Source: Symbioplanes lichenis (GTDB taxonomy: Bacteria; Actinomycetota; Actinomycetes; Mycobacteriales; Micromonosporaceae). Taken from it: a DNA stretch of 64,000 bases. The translations under genes and the position numbers were made by a program. The notes beneath the pieces were generated by a model that did not search any database, was not told the DNA's origin, and saw only the letters and a program-made list of their open reading frames with translations. Location: NCBI RefSeq assembly GCF_030709675.1, contig NZ_JAUZQD010000009.1:186001-250000 (forward strand), given 5' to 3'. Positions 50,356-59,298 of the stretch are shown here, piece by piece (the first letter of the stretch is position 1; each line of letters opens with the position of its first letter).

Positions 50356-51270
50356 CTATGTGAAGAACAGGATGCCGATCAGCTGGATCAGCAGGATGGA
50401 TCCCATTCCGACGCCGAGACCCCACCGGAACTGAACGGGGATGCGGCTGATCCATCCGTTGTTCTCCACGGCCCGGTCGGTCGCGGCTCCTTCGGACTGG
50501 GCGTCCCTGTCCGAGTTCTCCTTCGGCCGCGACGGGGGCGCACCGGACTCGCTGCACTCCGCCGCCTCGGGCCGAACGGTCAATGTGTTCAGCGAACCTG
50601 CGACTTCCGCGAGCCTCTCGACCGATGCGTCGACGCGGGTGACTGCCTGGTCGACTCGGCTCGCCCCCATTTCGAGCGTCGCGGACACGTATTCAGCGTT
50701 TCCCAAGGCGGAAAGGTCTGGCATGTTCTCCACTGCTCGGGCGAAGCTCTGCAACGGACCGCTGTAGTCCACCAAGTGACCGATGGCCTCGGCCGACCGG
50801 GCAAGCACTGGCGTGTGGTCATGGAGAAAGGACAACATGCCGGCCGAACGTTCGAGTGACGCCAGACCGTCAGGGTCGACGGTCTGCCGGCGGAACGGCT
50901 CGTCGACAATCTCTTTCAAGGTGGCAACCACCTCGTCCGCGACACCTCGGAGATCGCCGATGGCCGTGAGGACTTCGTCCCGCTGCTCCGACGCGGCCTT
51001 TTGCAAGTGACTGAGGAGCTGCTCCTCTGTGAGGTGCGACAGTCCTTTGATGCGCGAAGCCAGCGCTCGCTCGCGCCGCTCCTTCCACTGCCGCAGGACG
51101 TCAGCGGGGAACTTCTTCTCGTTCAGCTTGTTGTCCACTGCGGTGTGGTGGAACTTGCACAGCAGTATGAGGTTGTCGAAACTCCTGCGCTCCTCCAGGC
51201 TCAAGTCTCCGCGCCCTCGCGGTCCCCGTTCCCCGGCGGACTGGATGTGTGCCCGGTCATCTACTCGCAC
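50356..51270 (-). CDS. N-terminally truncated HNH protein with C-terminal membrane anchor
   Basis: From GTG 51270 the 304-residue product begins inside an HNH nuclease domain: AHIQSAGERGPRG, SLEERRSFDNLILLC, KFHHTAVDNK, VLRQWKERRERAL. The first strand with the usual Cys pair of this HNH type is absent, and the frame upstream is the antisense of a gene remnant. A helical region (about 75-235) and a C-terminal membrane helix (about 280-303) follow, making it tail-anchored. The base composition is less GC-rich than its neighbours. It was probably a defence-type nuclease acquired by transfer; cutting activity is doubtful after the truncation. Confidence 0.7.
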   Translation of the reverse strand: MRVDDRAHIQSAGERGPRGRGDLSLEERRSFDNLILLCKFHHTAVDNKLNEKKFPADVLRQWKERRERALASRIKGLSHLTEEQLLSHLQKAASEQRDEVLTAIGDLRGVADEVVATLKEIVDEPFRRQTVDPDGLASLERSAGMLSFLHDHTPVLARSAEAIGHLVDYSGPLQSFARAVENMPDLSALGNAEYVSATLEMGASRVDQAVTRVDASVERLAEVAGSLNTLTVRPEAAECSESGAPPSRPKENSDRDAQSEGAATDRAVENNGWISRIPVQFRWGLGVGMGSILLIQLIGILFFT

Positions 51271-51480
51271 GCGGCGCGGACCGGCGGGTCGTGCTGCAGG
51301 CCATGCACTCGGTCGTCGACTGGCTGGGCTTCGCGGTGTGGGGGACGGGCGCTGGTCCGCTCGCTGAGCCTGTCGCCGGACAGTGGCGTCCTGGAGAACA
51401 TCGGCGAGCGTGTCGCAGGCATCGGCGGGCGCTGGGGCGTACTCCGGACGGGGTCGTGCGTTTGCCGCCGCGGCCTAACG
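51249..51480 (+). pseudogene. Frameshifted remnant of a DUF6928-like gene
   Basis: In one plus-strand frame (from about 51258) the translation reads RRVVLQAMHSVVDWLGFAVWG. Shortly after, near 51350, the reading continues in the next frame as ALVRSLSLSPDSGVLENIGE. Joined, the two match a conserved block I know from DUF6928-type actinobacterial proteins (RVV.AMHSVVDW.AFAVW.DG.LVRSLSLSPD.G). Both ends of the gene are missing. It overlaps the start of the HNH gene on the other strand. Confidence 0.6.
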
Positions 51481-51533
51481 GTTAGATCGGGGGCGCGACC
51501 TTCCTGGGCGCGACCTGAGGAGTGAGGATTGCT

Positions 51534-52037
51534 GTGACGGACGAACCGTTGTACGCCCAGTTCGGCTTCACCGACGCCGAGTGGGGGCTGCTCGTCGGCC
51601 TGCCGCAGGCCGTGCTGACCGCCGCGAGCGTGGCCGAGCGGGACAGCGCGCGCAAGACGCGGCAGGAGGCGCAGGCCGGGCTGGACGAGATCTCCGACGC
51701 GCGGGCGTCGGCCAGCCCGCTGGTCACCGCGGTGGCCAAGGCGGTGCTGGCGGCGACGGGCGACCCGGATCGGGGCGAGGAGCTGCCCGTGATCGAGCCG
51801 GCCGACCCGGTCGGTTACGCGCAGGATGTCATCACCCGGGCCGCCGAGGCCAACGCGCTGCTGGCGGCGAAGGCGACCCCGGCCGACGCGGAGACCTACA
51901 AGCACTGGCTGGTGGAGATCGCGGAGAACGTGGTGGGCGCGGCGTCCAGCGGCGGCGTGCTCGGGATCGGCGGCGACCAGGTCACCGACTCCGAGCGGGC
52001 CTTCCGCGACGAGCTGGCCAAGGCGCTCGCGGACTGA
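51534..52037 (+). CDS. Conserved-looking soluble protein, unknown function
   Basis: The GTG at 51534 follows GTGAGGA by 6 bases and gives 167 residues, mostly helical and acidic (FTDAEWGLLVGLPQAVLTAA ... KTRQEAQAGLDEISDARAS ... YKHWLVEIAENVVGAASS). No signal peptide or membrane helix. I do not recognise the family. It starts just after the gene remnant and converges on the NarL-type regulator. Confidence 0.75.
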   Translation: MTDEPLYAQFGFTDAEWGLLVGLPQAVLTAASVAERDSARKTRQEAQAGLDEISDARASASPLVTAVAKAVLAATGDPDRGEELPVIEPADPVGYAQDVITRAAEANALLAAKATPADAETYKHWLVEIAENVVGAASSGGVLGIGGDQVTDSERAFRDELAKALAD

Positions 52038-52070
52038 CGGGGCATGGCCCGGGACGAAGTGCCCGGGCCA

Positions 52071-52682
52071 TCACAGCAGGTCGTAGGCTGCGGCCACGGC
52101 CGCGGCGCGGTCGCGGACACCCAGTTTCGCGTACGCGTGCAGCAGATGCGTCTTCACGGTCGCCTCGCTGATGAAGAGTCGCCGCGCGGCCTCGCGGTTC
52201 GAACAGCCCTGTGCGATCAGCCGCAGCACTTCGAGCTCGCGCTGGCTCAACGCCGAGGCCGCCGGGGCCCGCAACTCGCCCATCAGCCGTCCCGCCACGG
52301 CCGGCGACAGCACCGACTCGCCGCGGTGGGCCGCCGTCACCGCCCGGAAGAGCTCGGCCCGCGGTGTGTCCTTGAGCAGGTAGCCGGTCGCGCCGGCCCG
52401 GATGGCGGGCAGCACGTCGGTGTCCGTGTCATAGGTGGTCAGGACCAGCACCCGGGCCCGGGAGCCCTGGTCGCGCAGCGCCTTGATCGCGGTGACGCCG
52501 TCCATGCCGGGCATGCGCAGGTCCATGAGCACCACGTCGGGGTCGACCGCCCGCGCCACGACGAGGGCCTCCGCGCCGTCGGCGGCCTCCCCCAGCACCT
52601 CGAACCGGTCCTCGCCGGCGAACATCCCGCGCAGGCCGTCGCGGACCACCGGATGGTCGTCGACGACGATCAGCTTGATCAT
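52071..52682 (-). CDS. NarL/LuxR-family response regulator
   Basis: The receiver domain opens MIKLIVVDDHPVVRDGL, with the phosphorylation Asp in VVLMDLRMPGMDG and Lys in YLLKDT. The LuxR helix-turn-helix is LSQRELEVLRLIAQGCSNREAARRLFISEATVKTHL. It is 203 residues. The ATG overlaps the kinase stop as ATGA. It is the last gene of the exporter-kinase-regulator operon and probably controls the ABC genes. Confidence 0.94.
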   Translation of the reverse strand: MIKLIVVDDHPVVRDGLRGMFAGEDRFEVLGEAADGAEALVVARAVDPDVVLMDLRMPGMDGVTAIKALRDQGSRARVLVLTTYDTDTDVLPAIRAGATGYLLKDTPRAELFRAVTAAHRGESVLSPAVAGRLMGELRAPAASALSQRELEVLRLIAQGCSNREAARRLFISEATVKTHLLHAYAKLGVRDRAAAVAAAYDLL

Positions 52683-53911
52683 GCGGCGCCGCCCAGGGCC
52701 GGGGCCGGCACGCACGCGGACAGCGCGGTGCCCGAGCCCGGCTCCGACTCGATCTCCAGCGAGCCCGCGATGCGGTGGAGCCGGTCGCGCATGGCGGTCA
52801 GGCCGTAACCGCCGGCGGCCGTACGCTCCCTCGGGGCCGCCGGGTCGAAGCCGGCGCCGTCGTCGCGGACGTCCAGGGTCACAAGGTCCTCCATGTAGGA
52901 CAGGGTGAGCGCGACGCGGCCGGCCGCGGCGTGCCGGGCCACGTTGGCCAGGGCTTCCTGGGCCGTCCGCAGCAGGGTTGCCTCGATCTCCGGCCGCAGC
53001 GGGCGCGGCGGGCCCGTCGTGATCAGCTCGACGGGCACCCGCTGCTGCGCGGTCCACGCCGCGGTGATCTCGGCGAGCGCGTCCGGCAGGGTCGCGGCGT
53101 CGAGCGGGCGGGGGCGCAGCGCGTGCACCGAGCGGCGGGCCTCGGTGAGGCTGTCGCGGGCCAGCCGGCGGGCCGTGTCGAGGTGCCGCCGCCGGTCCGT
53201 GGGCCGGTCCGCGGCCTGGTCGGCGGCCTCCAGCTGGGTGACGATGCCGGTCAGCCCCTGCGCCAGGACGTCGTGGATCTCCCCGGCCAGCCGCTGCCGC
53301 TCGTCTTGGACGCCGGCCTCACGCGCCTGGACCAGCAGCTGGGCGTGCAGGCCGGCATTTTCCTCCAGGGCGGCGGTGAGCTGCTTCATCATCTCGGCCC
53401 GGCGGGCGTGCGCGGCGTTGGTGAGGGTGCTCAGCAGGGTCATCGCCACCCCGATGCCGATGTTGAAGCCGAGCACCGTGGCCAGCGCACCGTAGTCCTC
53501 CGGGCGGCCGTAGACGCCGAAGCCACCCATCTGCGAGGTCGCGGTGCAGACGCCGACCGCCGCCGCTCCGAGGAGCTGCCGGCGCCGGCCCAGGGCGTGC
53601 AGCAGCAGGTAGCCGGTCCAGGCGTAGAACCCGTACAGCGGGTTGGTCCAGACCAGCACCGCGCTCAGCGTGACCAGGCCCGCGAAGAAGAATCCCATCA
53701 GGCGCCGCCGGGACTCCCACCCCGGGTGCAGCGTCACGAACCACAGGATCCAGAGACCGGCGACCGCCGCGACGGCCACCGACAGGCCGAGCGGCTTCCG
53801 GTCGATGGTCGGGTCGTCGCGCGTGACGACCGCGAACACCGTGGCGCCGGCCAGCGCGAGGTAGGGCATCAACCGCAGGAACCGGTCCAGGCGGCGCCGG
53901 GTGGCGTCCAC
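52679..53911 (-). CDS. Sensor histidine kinase (HisKA_3/NarX type)
   Basis: The 410-residue protein has five to six N-terminal membrane helices (about 15-170), then the dimerisation/phosphoacceptor box ERQRLAGEIHDVLAQGLTGIV and the ATPase domain with RTAQEALANVARHA, DDGAGFDP and GYGLTAMRDR. The stimulus is probably sensed in the membrane. It follows the ABC permease by 9 bases and is coupled to the response regulator. Confidence 0.93.
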   Translation of the reverse strand: MDATRRRLDRFLRLMPYLALAGATVFAVVTRDDPTIDRKPLGLSVAVAAVAGLWILWFVTLHPGWESRRRLMGFFFAGLVTLSAVLVWTNPLYGFYAWTGYLLLHALGRRRQLLGAAAVGVCTATSQMGGFGVYGRPEDYGALATVLGFNIGIGVAMTLLSTLTNAAHARRAEMMKQLTAALEENAGLHAQLLVQAREAGVQDERQRLAGEIHDVLAQGLTGIVTQLEAADQAADRPTDRRRHLDTARRLARDSLTEARRSVHALRPRPLDAATLPDALAEITAAWTAQQRVPVELITTGPPRPLRPEIEATLLRTAQEALANVARHAAAGRVALTLSYMEDLVTLDVRDDGAGFDPAAPRERTAAGGYGLTAMRDRLHRIAGSLEIESEPGSGTALSACVPAPALGGAA

Positions 53912-53920
53912 GTGAGCCTC

Positions 53921-54661
53921 CTAACTCCAGCGGAAGAGGCGGGCCGCGGCGAGCCCGGCCACCAGGATGTACGCCACCAGCACGGTAAGCGAATCCCAGG
54001 CCGGCCACGACCCCGTCATCGCGTCGACCAGCGCCCGCTCCCCCGCGCCGAACGGGGTGAAGTCGCTGATCCGCCGGAGCACCTCGGGGAAGACCTCCCG
54101 GGGCGTCCACAGCCCGGCGAAGAACATCAGCGGGAAGAAGACGAGCGTGCCGATAGAGTTGGCGGCCTTGCCGGACGGTGCGACCGCCGCGATGACCAGG
54201 CCCAGGACCAGGGCGGTGCCGGCGCAGGCGAGGAAGGCCACGAGGTACGCGACGGGTTGCCGGGGCAGGGCGACGGCGTAGAGGATCCGGCCGGTGACCA
54301 GCACGAGCGCGATGGCGGCCACCGCGGCCAGGAGGTTGGTCAGCAGTTGGGCGGCGAGCAGGGCGGCCGGGCGTACCGGGGTGGCGGCCAGGCGCCGCAG
54401 CACCCCCCGTTCGCGGTACGTGGCCAGCGCCGGCGGTGCCACCTGCAGACCGAGCGACCCGAGGGCCATGACGACGGCGATGGCGACGTAGACGTCGACG
54501 ATCCGCAGGCCCCCCAGCGCGCCGACCGGTTCCCGGAAGTCCGGCACGGCGCCGAGGATCACCACGAGCAGGGCCGGGAAGAGGACGGTGAAGAACACCT
54601 GGGCGGGCTCGCGGCGGAAGAGGCGCAGTTCCTGGGCGGTGAGCTTGCCGAGCGTACGCAT
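53921..54661 (-). CDS. ABC-2 type exporter permease
   Basis: The 246-residue protein has six hydrophobic helices and the ABC-2 pattern (EPAQVFFTVLFPALLVVILG, YRERGVLRRLAATPVRP, FFPLMFFAGLWTPREVFP). It pairs with the ATPase gene 2 bases upstream to export a drug or lipid-like molecule. Co-transcription with a two-component system is the layout of antibiotic-detoxification modules. Confidence 0.92.
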   Translation of the reverse strand: MRTLGKLTAQELRLFRREPAQVFFTVLFPALLVVILGAVPDFREPVGALGGLRIVDVYVAIAVVMALGSLGLQVAPPALATYRERGVLRRLAATPVRPAALLAAQLLTNLLAAVAAIALVLVTGRILYAVALPRQPVAYLVAFLACAGTALVLGLVIAAVAPSGKAANSIGTLVFFPLMFFAGLWTPREVFPEVLRRISDFTPFGAGERALVDAMTGSWPAWDSLTVLVAYILVAGLAAARLFRWS

Positions 54662-54663
54662 GG

Positions 54664-55566
54664 TCAGGCCCCGTTCCCACGGCTCGTCAGGCGGACGAAG
54701 GCGTCGTCGAGGTTGTCCTGCTCGACGCGGAAGTCATGGGCGATGATCTGGTGCGCGGCCAGCGTGGCGGCGACCGCCTGGACGACGGCGCCGGTGCCGG
54801 TGACCTCGATCCGGTCGCCCTCCTGGCGTACGGACTCGACCTCCGGCAGATCCGTGAGCAGCACCTCGTCGAGGGGCACCGACGGCCGGAAGCGCAGCCG
54901 CCGGAGCGCGCCGGCCCGGTCGACCAGTCCGGCCGGGGTGTCCAGCGCGACGACGGCGCCCCGGTCGATGACGGCGATCCGGTCGCAGAGGCGCTCGGCC
55001 TCCTCCATGAAGTGGGTGACCAGCAGCACCGTGACGCCGCGGTCGCGGACTTCGCGGATCAGGCTCCAGGTGTCCCGGCGGGCCTGCGGGTCGAGCCCGG
55101 TGGTCAGCTCGTCCAGGATCGCGATGCGCGGGTTGCCGACCAGGGCGAGCGCGATCGACAGGCGCTGCTGCTGGCCGCCGGAGAGCCGGCCGAAGCGCTC
55201 CTTCAGCTTGCCGCCGAGACCGAGGTCGCCGGCGAGCGCGCGCCAGTCGGCCGGATCGGGATAGAACGCGGCGAAGAGCTCGAGCGCCTCGCCGACGGTG
55301 GTCTTCTCGGGCAGCCGGCTCTCCTGCAGCTGCACGCCGACGAGCTCGCGCAGCTCCCGGTCGCCGCCGGCGCGGCCGAGCACCCGGACCGTGCCGCCGT
55401 CCGCGGTGCGCAGGCCGGCGACGCACTCGACGGTCGTGGTCTTGCCCGCGCCGTTCGGGCCGAGGATGCCGAAGATCTCCCCCGTCTCGACGGCGAAGGA
55501 GACGTCCCGGACCGCGACCGTGTCCCCGTAGCGTTTGGTCAGATGGGTGACCTCGATGGCTGACAT
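54664..55566 (-). CDS. ABC exporter ATP-binding protein
   Basis: The 300-residue protein starts at ATG 55566 (MSAIEVTHLTKRYG); an ATG 12 bases upstream is possible. Walker A is GPNGAGKTT, the signature LSGGQQQRLSIA, Walker B with D loop ILDELTTGLDP (Leu replaces the usual Pro after the catalytic Glu), and switch His in LLVTHFMEEAE. A DUF4162-like C-terminal domain follows. First gene of the operon. Confidence 0.94.
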   Translation of the reverse strand: MSAIEVTHLTKRYGDTVAVRDVSFAVETGEIFGILGPNGAGKTTTVECVAGLRTADGGTVRVLGRAGGDRELRELVGVQLQESRLPEKTTVGEALELFAAFYPDPADWRALAGDLGLGGKLKERFGRLSGGQQQRLSIALALVGNPRIAILDELTTGLDPQARRDTWSLIREVRDRGVTVLLVTHFMEEAERLCDRIAVIDRGAVVALDTPAGLVDRAGALRRLRFRPSVPLDEVLLTDLPEVESVRQEGDRIEVTGTGAVVQAVAATLAAHQIIAHDFRVEQDNLDDAFVRLTSRGNGA

Positions 55567-55648
55567 GCCTTCGAGCATCGCGGCCGGGCGGGGTCACCGC
55601 GTCGACCGGCGGACTGCTCCGCCGGTCAACCGGTTGGTGGATGTGCGG

Positions 55649-56872
55649 TTACGCCACGGCCTCCGCTTCGGCCTCGGAAACCCGGCGGCCCGCGACGGCG
55701 GAGTAGACCGAGCCGACCTGGGCGGCGACGCGCTTCCACGAGTACGCCTGGCGGGCCCGGTCGAGCGCCGCGGTGGCGTACGCGAACCGGCGCACCTTGT
55801 CGTTGATCAGCCGGCGCAGCGCCCCGCCGAGCGCGCGGGGGTCGCGGGCCGGGACGAGGTCGCCGGTCAGGCCGTCGACGATCGTCTCCTTGATGCCGCC
55901 CACGGCCGCCCCGATGACCGGGACGCCGCACGCCATGGCCTCGAGCGGCGCCAGCTCGAACTGCTCCCGCCAGCCGGCCGCCACGAGCAGGTCGGCCGAG
56001 CGGTACCAGCGCGGCATGTCGGCCGCCGGCACCGCGCCGACGAGCCGCACCCGATCGGCGACCTGGAACTTCTCGGCCATCGCGCGCAGCTTGCGGGCCT
56101 GCGGGTCGGTGCCGAGCTGCCGGGCCGGCGGGCCGCCGACGACGACGCACTCGGCGTTCGGCACGAACCGCATGGCCTCGATGACGTCGGTGAAGCCCTT
56201 GTGCTCGACGAGCCGGCCGACGCTGAGGATGCGGGGCCGCTCCGGGTCGCGCTCGATCGCCGGGCCCTCCGGGGTGAAGAACCGCTCGCTGTCGACGCCG
56301 GCCGGGACCACCGCGAGCCGCGAGCGCGGCACGCCGATGCGGACGAGGCCGTGCAGCTCGTCCTGGCTCTGGGCCACGACCCGGTCCACCGCCCGGCCGA
56401 GCGCGCGCTCGTAGCCGGTGCGGGAGGCGCCGCTGCCCGGCTGGGCGGCGTCCGGCAGGGTGTCGCCGGCGAGCTCGTGGAACGACTGGACGACGGGGAT
56501 GCCGACCTGACGGGCGGCGGTCACGGCCGCGAGCCCGCTGGTCCAGTAGTGGGCGTGGGCGACGTCCGGCAGCCAGTCCGACTCGCGCCACTCGGTGCGC
56601 AGCCACTGGGCGAAATCCCCCATGTGGGGCAGCAGCGCCTCGGCGGGCAGCGAGCGGGCCGGGCCCACCGGGACGTGCACGACCCGGACCCCCGCGCCGA
56701 AGGTGCCGACGGCGGGCTGGGCGGGGTCGTCGCGGCGGACGTAGACGCGGACGTCGTGGCCCAGCTCCGCGAGGGCGGTGGAGAGCTCGGCGACGTGGCG
56801 CTGCTGAGTGCCCGTCGCCCCGCCCTCGGCGGTCAACGGGGTGGCGTGCTCGGCGATCATCGCAATGCGCAC
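55649..56872 (-). CDS. GT4-family glycosyltransferase
   Basis: The GTG at 56872 has GGAGGAGGA just upstream and gives 407 residues. It opens VRIAMIAEHATPLTAEGGATGTQ-like, with the acceptor loop GGATGTQQRHV, then LSVGRLVEHKGFTDVIEA and the donor-site region AAGWREQFELAPLEAMACG. It is a retaining GT-B enzyme using a nucleotide sugar. The acceptor and sugar are unknown. Confidence 0.9.
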   Translation of the reverse strand: MRIAMIAEHATPLTAEGGATGTQQRHVAELSTALAELGHDVRVYVRRDDPAQPAVGTFGAGVRVVHVPVGPARSLPAEALLPHMGDFAQWLRTEWRESDWLPDVAHAHYWTSGLAAVTAARQVGIPVVQSFHELAGDTLPDAAQPGSGASRTGYERALGRAVDRVVAQSQDELHGLVRIGVPRSRLAVVPAGVDSERFFTPEGPAIERDPERPRILSVGRLVEHKGFTDVIEAMRFVPNAECVVVGGPPARQLGTDPQARKLRAMAEKFQVADRVRLVGAVPAADMPRWYRSADLLVAAGWREQFELAPLEAMACGVPVIGAAVGGIKETIVDGLTGDLVPARDPRALGGALRRLINDKVRRFAYATAALDRARQAYSWKRVAAQVGSVYSAVAGRRVSEAEAEAVA

Positions 56873-56980
56873 GGGTCCTCCTCCGACAGCTCGGTCCGGG
56901 AGAAGACCGGAGTAATGGCTGGAGATACGCGGAGCGTCTTGCCCTGAGCCCGTACGGGTAAACATGGCCCGTGCGGGTAC

Positions 56981-57436
56981 ATGACGCTCGTGGCTATCGT
57001 GCAGCGTACCGTGGCGGCCCCGCCGGACCGGGTCTTCGCCGTCCTCGCGGACGGGTGGACCTACAGCGACTGGGTGGTGGGAACGGTCCACATCCGGGAC
57101 GTCGACAAGAGCTGGCCCGCCGTGGGCGCCAAGTTACACCACAAGGCCGGGCCGTGGCCGTTCTCCCTGCAGGACGAGTCCGAGGTGCTCGAGGTCGAGC
57201 CGGACCGGCTGCTGACCCTCCGGGCCGGCCTGTGGCCCGCGGGCGAGGCGACGATCAAGTTCGAGCTGGCGCCGGACGGGCCGGGCCGCACCCGCGTGAC
57301 CATGTACGAGGACTTCCACGCGGGCCCCCTGCACTGGATCCGCAACAAGATCAACGACCTCGTCCTGCACCGCCGCAACATCGAGTCGCTGCGGCGTTTG
57401 TCGGACATCGCCATCCGGGAAAAGAACTCTGTATGA
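56981..57436 (+). CDS. SRPBCC-family protein
   Basis: A 151-residue START-like fold: VQRTVAAPPDRVFAVLADGWTYSDWVVGT opens the first strand and helix, then strands and the C-terminal long helix (WIRNKINDLVLHRRNIESLRRL). Such proteins bind lipophilic ligands in a cavity; no enzyme activity can be assigned. The stop overlaps the start of the next SDR gene as ATGA, so the two probably work on the same pathway. Confidence 0.88.
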   Translation: MTLVAIVQRTVAAPPDRVFAVLADGWTYSDWVVGTVHIRDVDKSWPAVGAKLHHKAGPWPFSLQDESEVLEVEPDRLLTLRAGLWPAGEATIKFELAPDGPGRTRVTMYEDFHAGPLHWIRNKINDLVLHRRNIESLRRLSDIAIREKNSV

Positions 57437-58437
57437 GCCAGGTTGTCGTCATCACCGGAGCGAGCGCCGGCGTGGGCCGCGCTGTCGCCACCGCGTACGC
57501 CCGCCGCGGCGCCCGACTGGCCCTGATCGCCCGCGGGGCGGCCGGGCTCGAGGGCGCCTCCCTGGAGGCCCGGGCCGCCGGCGCCGCCGACGTACGCACC
57601 TTCCAGCTGGACGTGGCCGACGACGAGGCCGTCCGCAAGGCCGCCGACGAGGTCGCGGCCACATGGGGCGGCATCGACGTCTGGATCAACGACGCCATGG
57701 TGTCCGTCTTCGCCCCGGCCTGGGAGATCTCCCCGGCCGAGTACAAGCGCGTCACCGAGGTCAACTATCTCGGCACGGTCAACGGCACCCTCGCCGCCCT
57801 CGCCCACATGCGCCCGGCCGCGCACGGCACGATCGTGCAGATCGGGTCCGCGCTGGCCTACCGCGGCATCCCGCTGCAGGCGCCGTACTGTGCCTCGAAG
57901 CACGCCATCCAGGGCTTCAACGACTCGCTGCGGGCCGAGCTGCTGCACGACGGCAACAAGGTCAAGCTGTCCATGGTCCAGCTCCCGGCCGTCAACACCC
58001 CGCAGTTCTCCTGGGTCCGCACCCGCCTGCCCAACCACCCCCAGCCGGTGCCCCCGATCTATCAGCCCGAGGTCATCGCCAAGGCCGTCCTGTGGGCCGC
58101 CGACAAGGGCAAGCGCGAACTCAACGTGGGCGGCCCCACCCTCAAGACCCGGCTGGGCAACATCGCGGCGCCGGCCTTCCTCGACTGGCTGCTCTCGAAG
58201 GACAAGGAGGGCTACCAGGGTCAGCAGACCGGCGAGAAGATCGACCAGGCCACCTGGCAGGACAACGTCGACAAGCCGGCCGACGACGTCCGCGACCACG
58301 GCTCGCACGGCGTCTTCGACGACCAGAGCCGGACGAGCTCTTTCGCCCTGTGGCTCACCACCCACAAGCCCCTGGTCGGCGCCGCCTCAGCCGGCCTCGC
58401 CGGCCTGGCCGCCACCGCCCTGCTCCGCCGCCGCTGA
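57433..58437 (+). CDS. Short-chain dehydrogenase with C-terminal membrane helix
   Basis: The 334-residue SDR has cofactor loop TGASAGVG, the NNAG position replaced by INDAM, catalytic Ser region VQIGSALAY, and the active site YCASK. After the catalytic domain (about 1-245) come a linker and a hydrophobic C-terminal segment (about 312-329, ASAGLAGLAATALL) ending RRR, so it is likely tail-anchored. Substrate unknown. Its last 51 bases overlap the convergent XRE gene. Confidence 0.9.
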   Translation: MSQVVVITGASAGVGRAVATAYARRGARLALIARGAAGLEGASLEARAAGAADVRTFQLDVADDEAVRKAADEVAATWGGIDVWINDAMVSVFAPAWEISPAEYKRVTEVNYLGTVNGTLAALAHMRPAAHGTIVQIGSALAYRGIPLQAPYCASKHAIQGFNDSLRAELLHDGNKVKLSMVQLPAVNTPQFSWVRTRLPNHPQPVPPIYQPEVIAKAVLWAADKGKRELNVGGPTLKTRLGNIAAPAFLDWLLSKDKEGYQGQQTGEKIDQATWQDNVDKPADDVRDHGSHGVFDDQSRTSSFALWLTTHKPLVGAASAGLAGLAATALLRRR

Positions 58438-59289
58438 CCGGCGGCCGGGGCGGGCCAGCTCCAGATAACGCTCGAGATAGCGATCCAGCAGGCCGTCGAA
58501 ATCCTCGGCGGCCTGCTGCCACAACGCGTCGAAGGTCGTCCTGTACGCCCGGATGTCGGCGCTGCCCTGCGTGGTGAGACCCGTGTTGAGCAGGTCTATC
58601 TCGACGCACTGGTCGTCGAGGATGTCGAAGCCGTGCATGGGTGGCACCGCCCATTGGCGGTCGAACGGGACGACGCCGATGTCGACGTTGTCCTGCCGGA
58701 CGGCCGTGCGGAGACGCTCGATCTGACCGAGCATCACCGCCGCCGGGCACAGCAGGTTGGCGAGCGCACCCTCGGCGAGGAGGAAGTGGAATCGCTTGCG
58801 GCGGCCGGTCAGCACCTCCTGGCGCTTCATCCGGGCGGACACGGCCTCCGCGACCGCGCCGTAGCCGAACGCGGCCAGGTCGAACTTGCCCATGACCGCG
58901 CGGGCGTACTCGCTCGTCTGCAGCAGCCCGTGGATCATGACCGGCTGGAAGACGCGGTAGGTGGTCGTGGCGGCCTCGAGCTCCGCCATGCGCTCCTGGT
59001 TGCGCACGAGCCCGGAGCCGGTCATCCGCCAGTCGGTCATGCGGTTCTGCATCCGCATCACGGCCCGGGCGACCAGCCGGCGGCCCTCGTCCTCGCCGAG
59101 GTCGAGGGCGCGGGCGATCGTCCCCACGTCGCCGGGCTCCGTGGTGCCCGCGCCGGTCTCGATGCGGGAGATCTTGGCCTGGCTCATCCCGACGATCTCG
59201 CCGAGCTGACGGCCGGTCAGCCCGCGCCGTCGCCGGTGCCGGGCCAGCTCCTCCCCCAAAGTCGGCTCCGGCCCGGCCTCGATCGCCAC
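58387..59289 (-). CDS. XRE-family regulator with DUF5753 domain
   Basis: The 300-residue protein has an N-terminal helix-turn-helix (GEELARHRRRRGLTGRQLGEIVGMSQAKISRIETG) and a DUF5753 domain (FQPVMIHGLLQTSEYARAVM ... RRFHFLLAEGAL-type, GVVPFDRQWAVPPMHGFDIL). This family is abundant in actinomycetes and usually paired with a small co-encoded protein, here the gene 9 bases upstream. Targets are unknown. Confidence 0.93.
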   Translation of the reverse strand: MAIEAGPEPTLGEELARHRRRRGLTGRQLGEIVGMSQAKISRIETGAGTTEPGDVGTIARALDLGEDEGRRLVARAVMRMQNRMTDWRMTGSGLVRNQERMAELEAATTTYRVFQPVMIHGLLQTSEYARAVMGKFDLAAFGYGAVAEAVSARMKRQEVLTGRRKRFHFLLAEGALANLLCPAAVMLGQIERLRTAVRQDNVDIGVVPFDRQWAVPPMHGFDILDDQCVEIDLLNTGLTTQGSADIRAYRTTFDALWQQAAEDFDGLLDRYLERYLELARPGRRSAAAEQGGGGQAGEAG

Positions 59290-59298
59290 GACTCCTCC

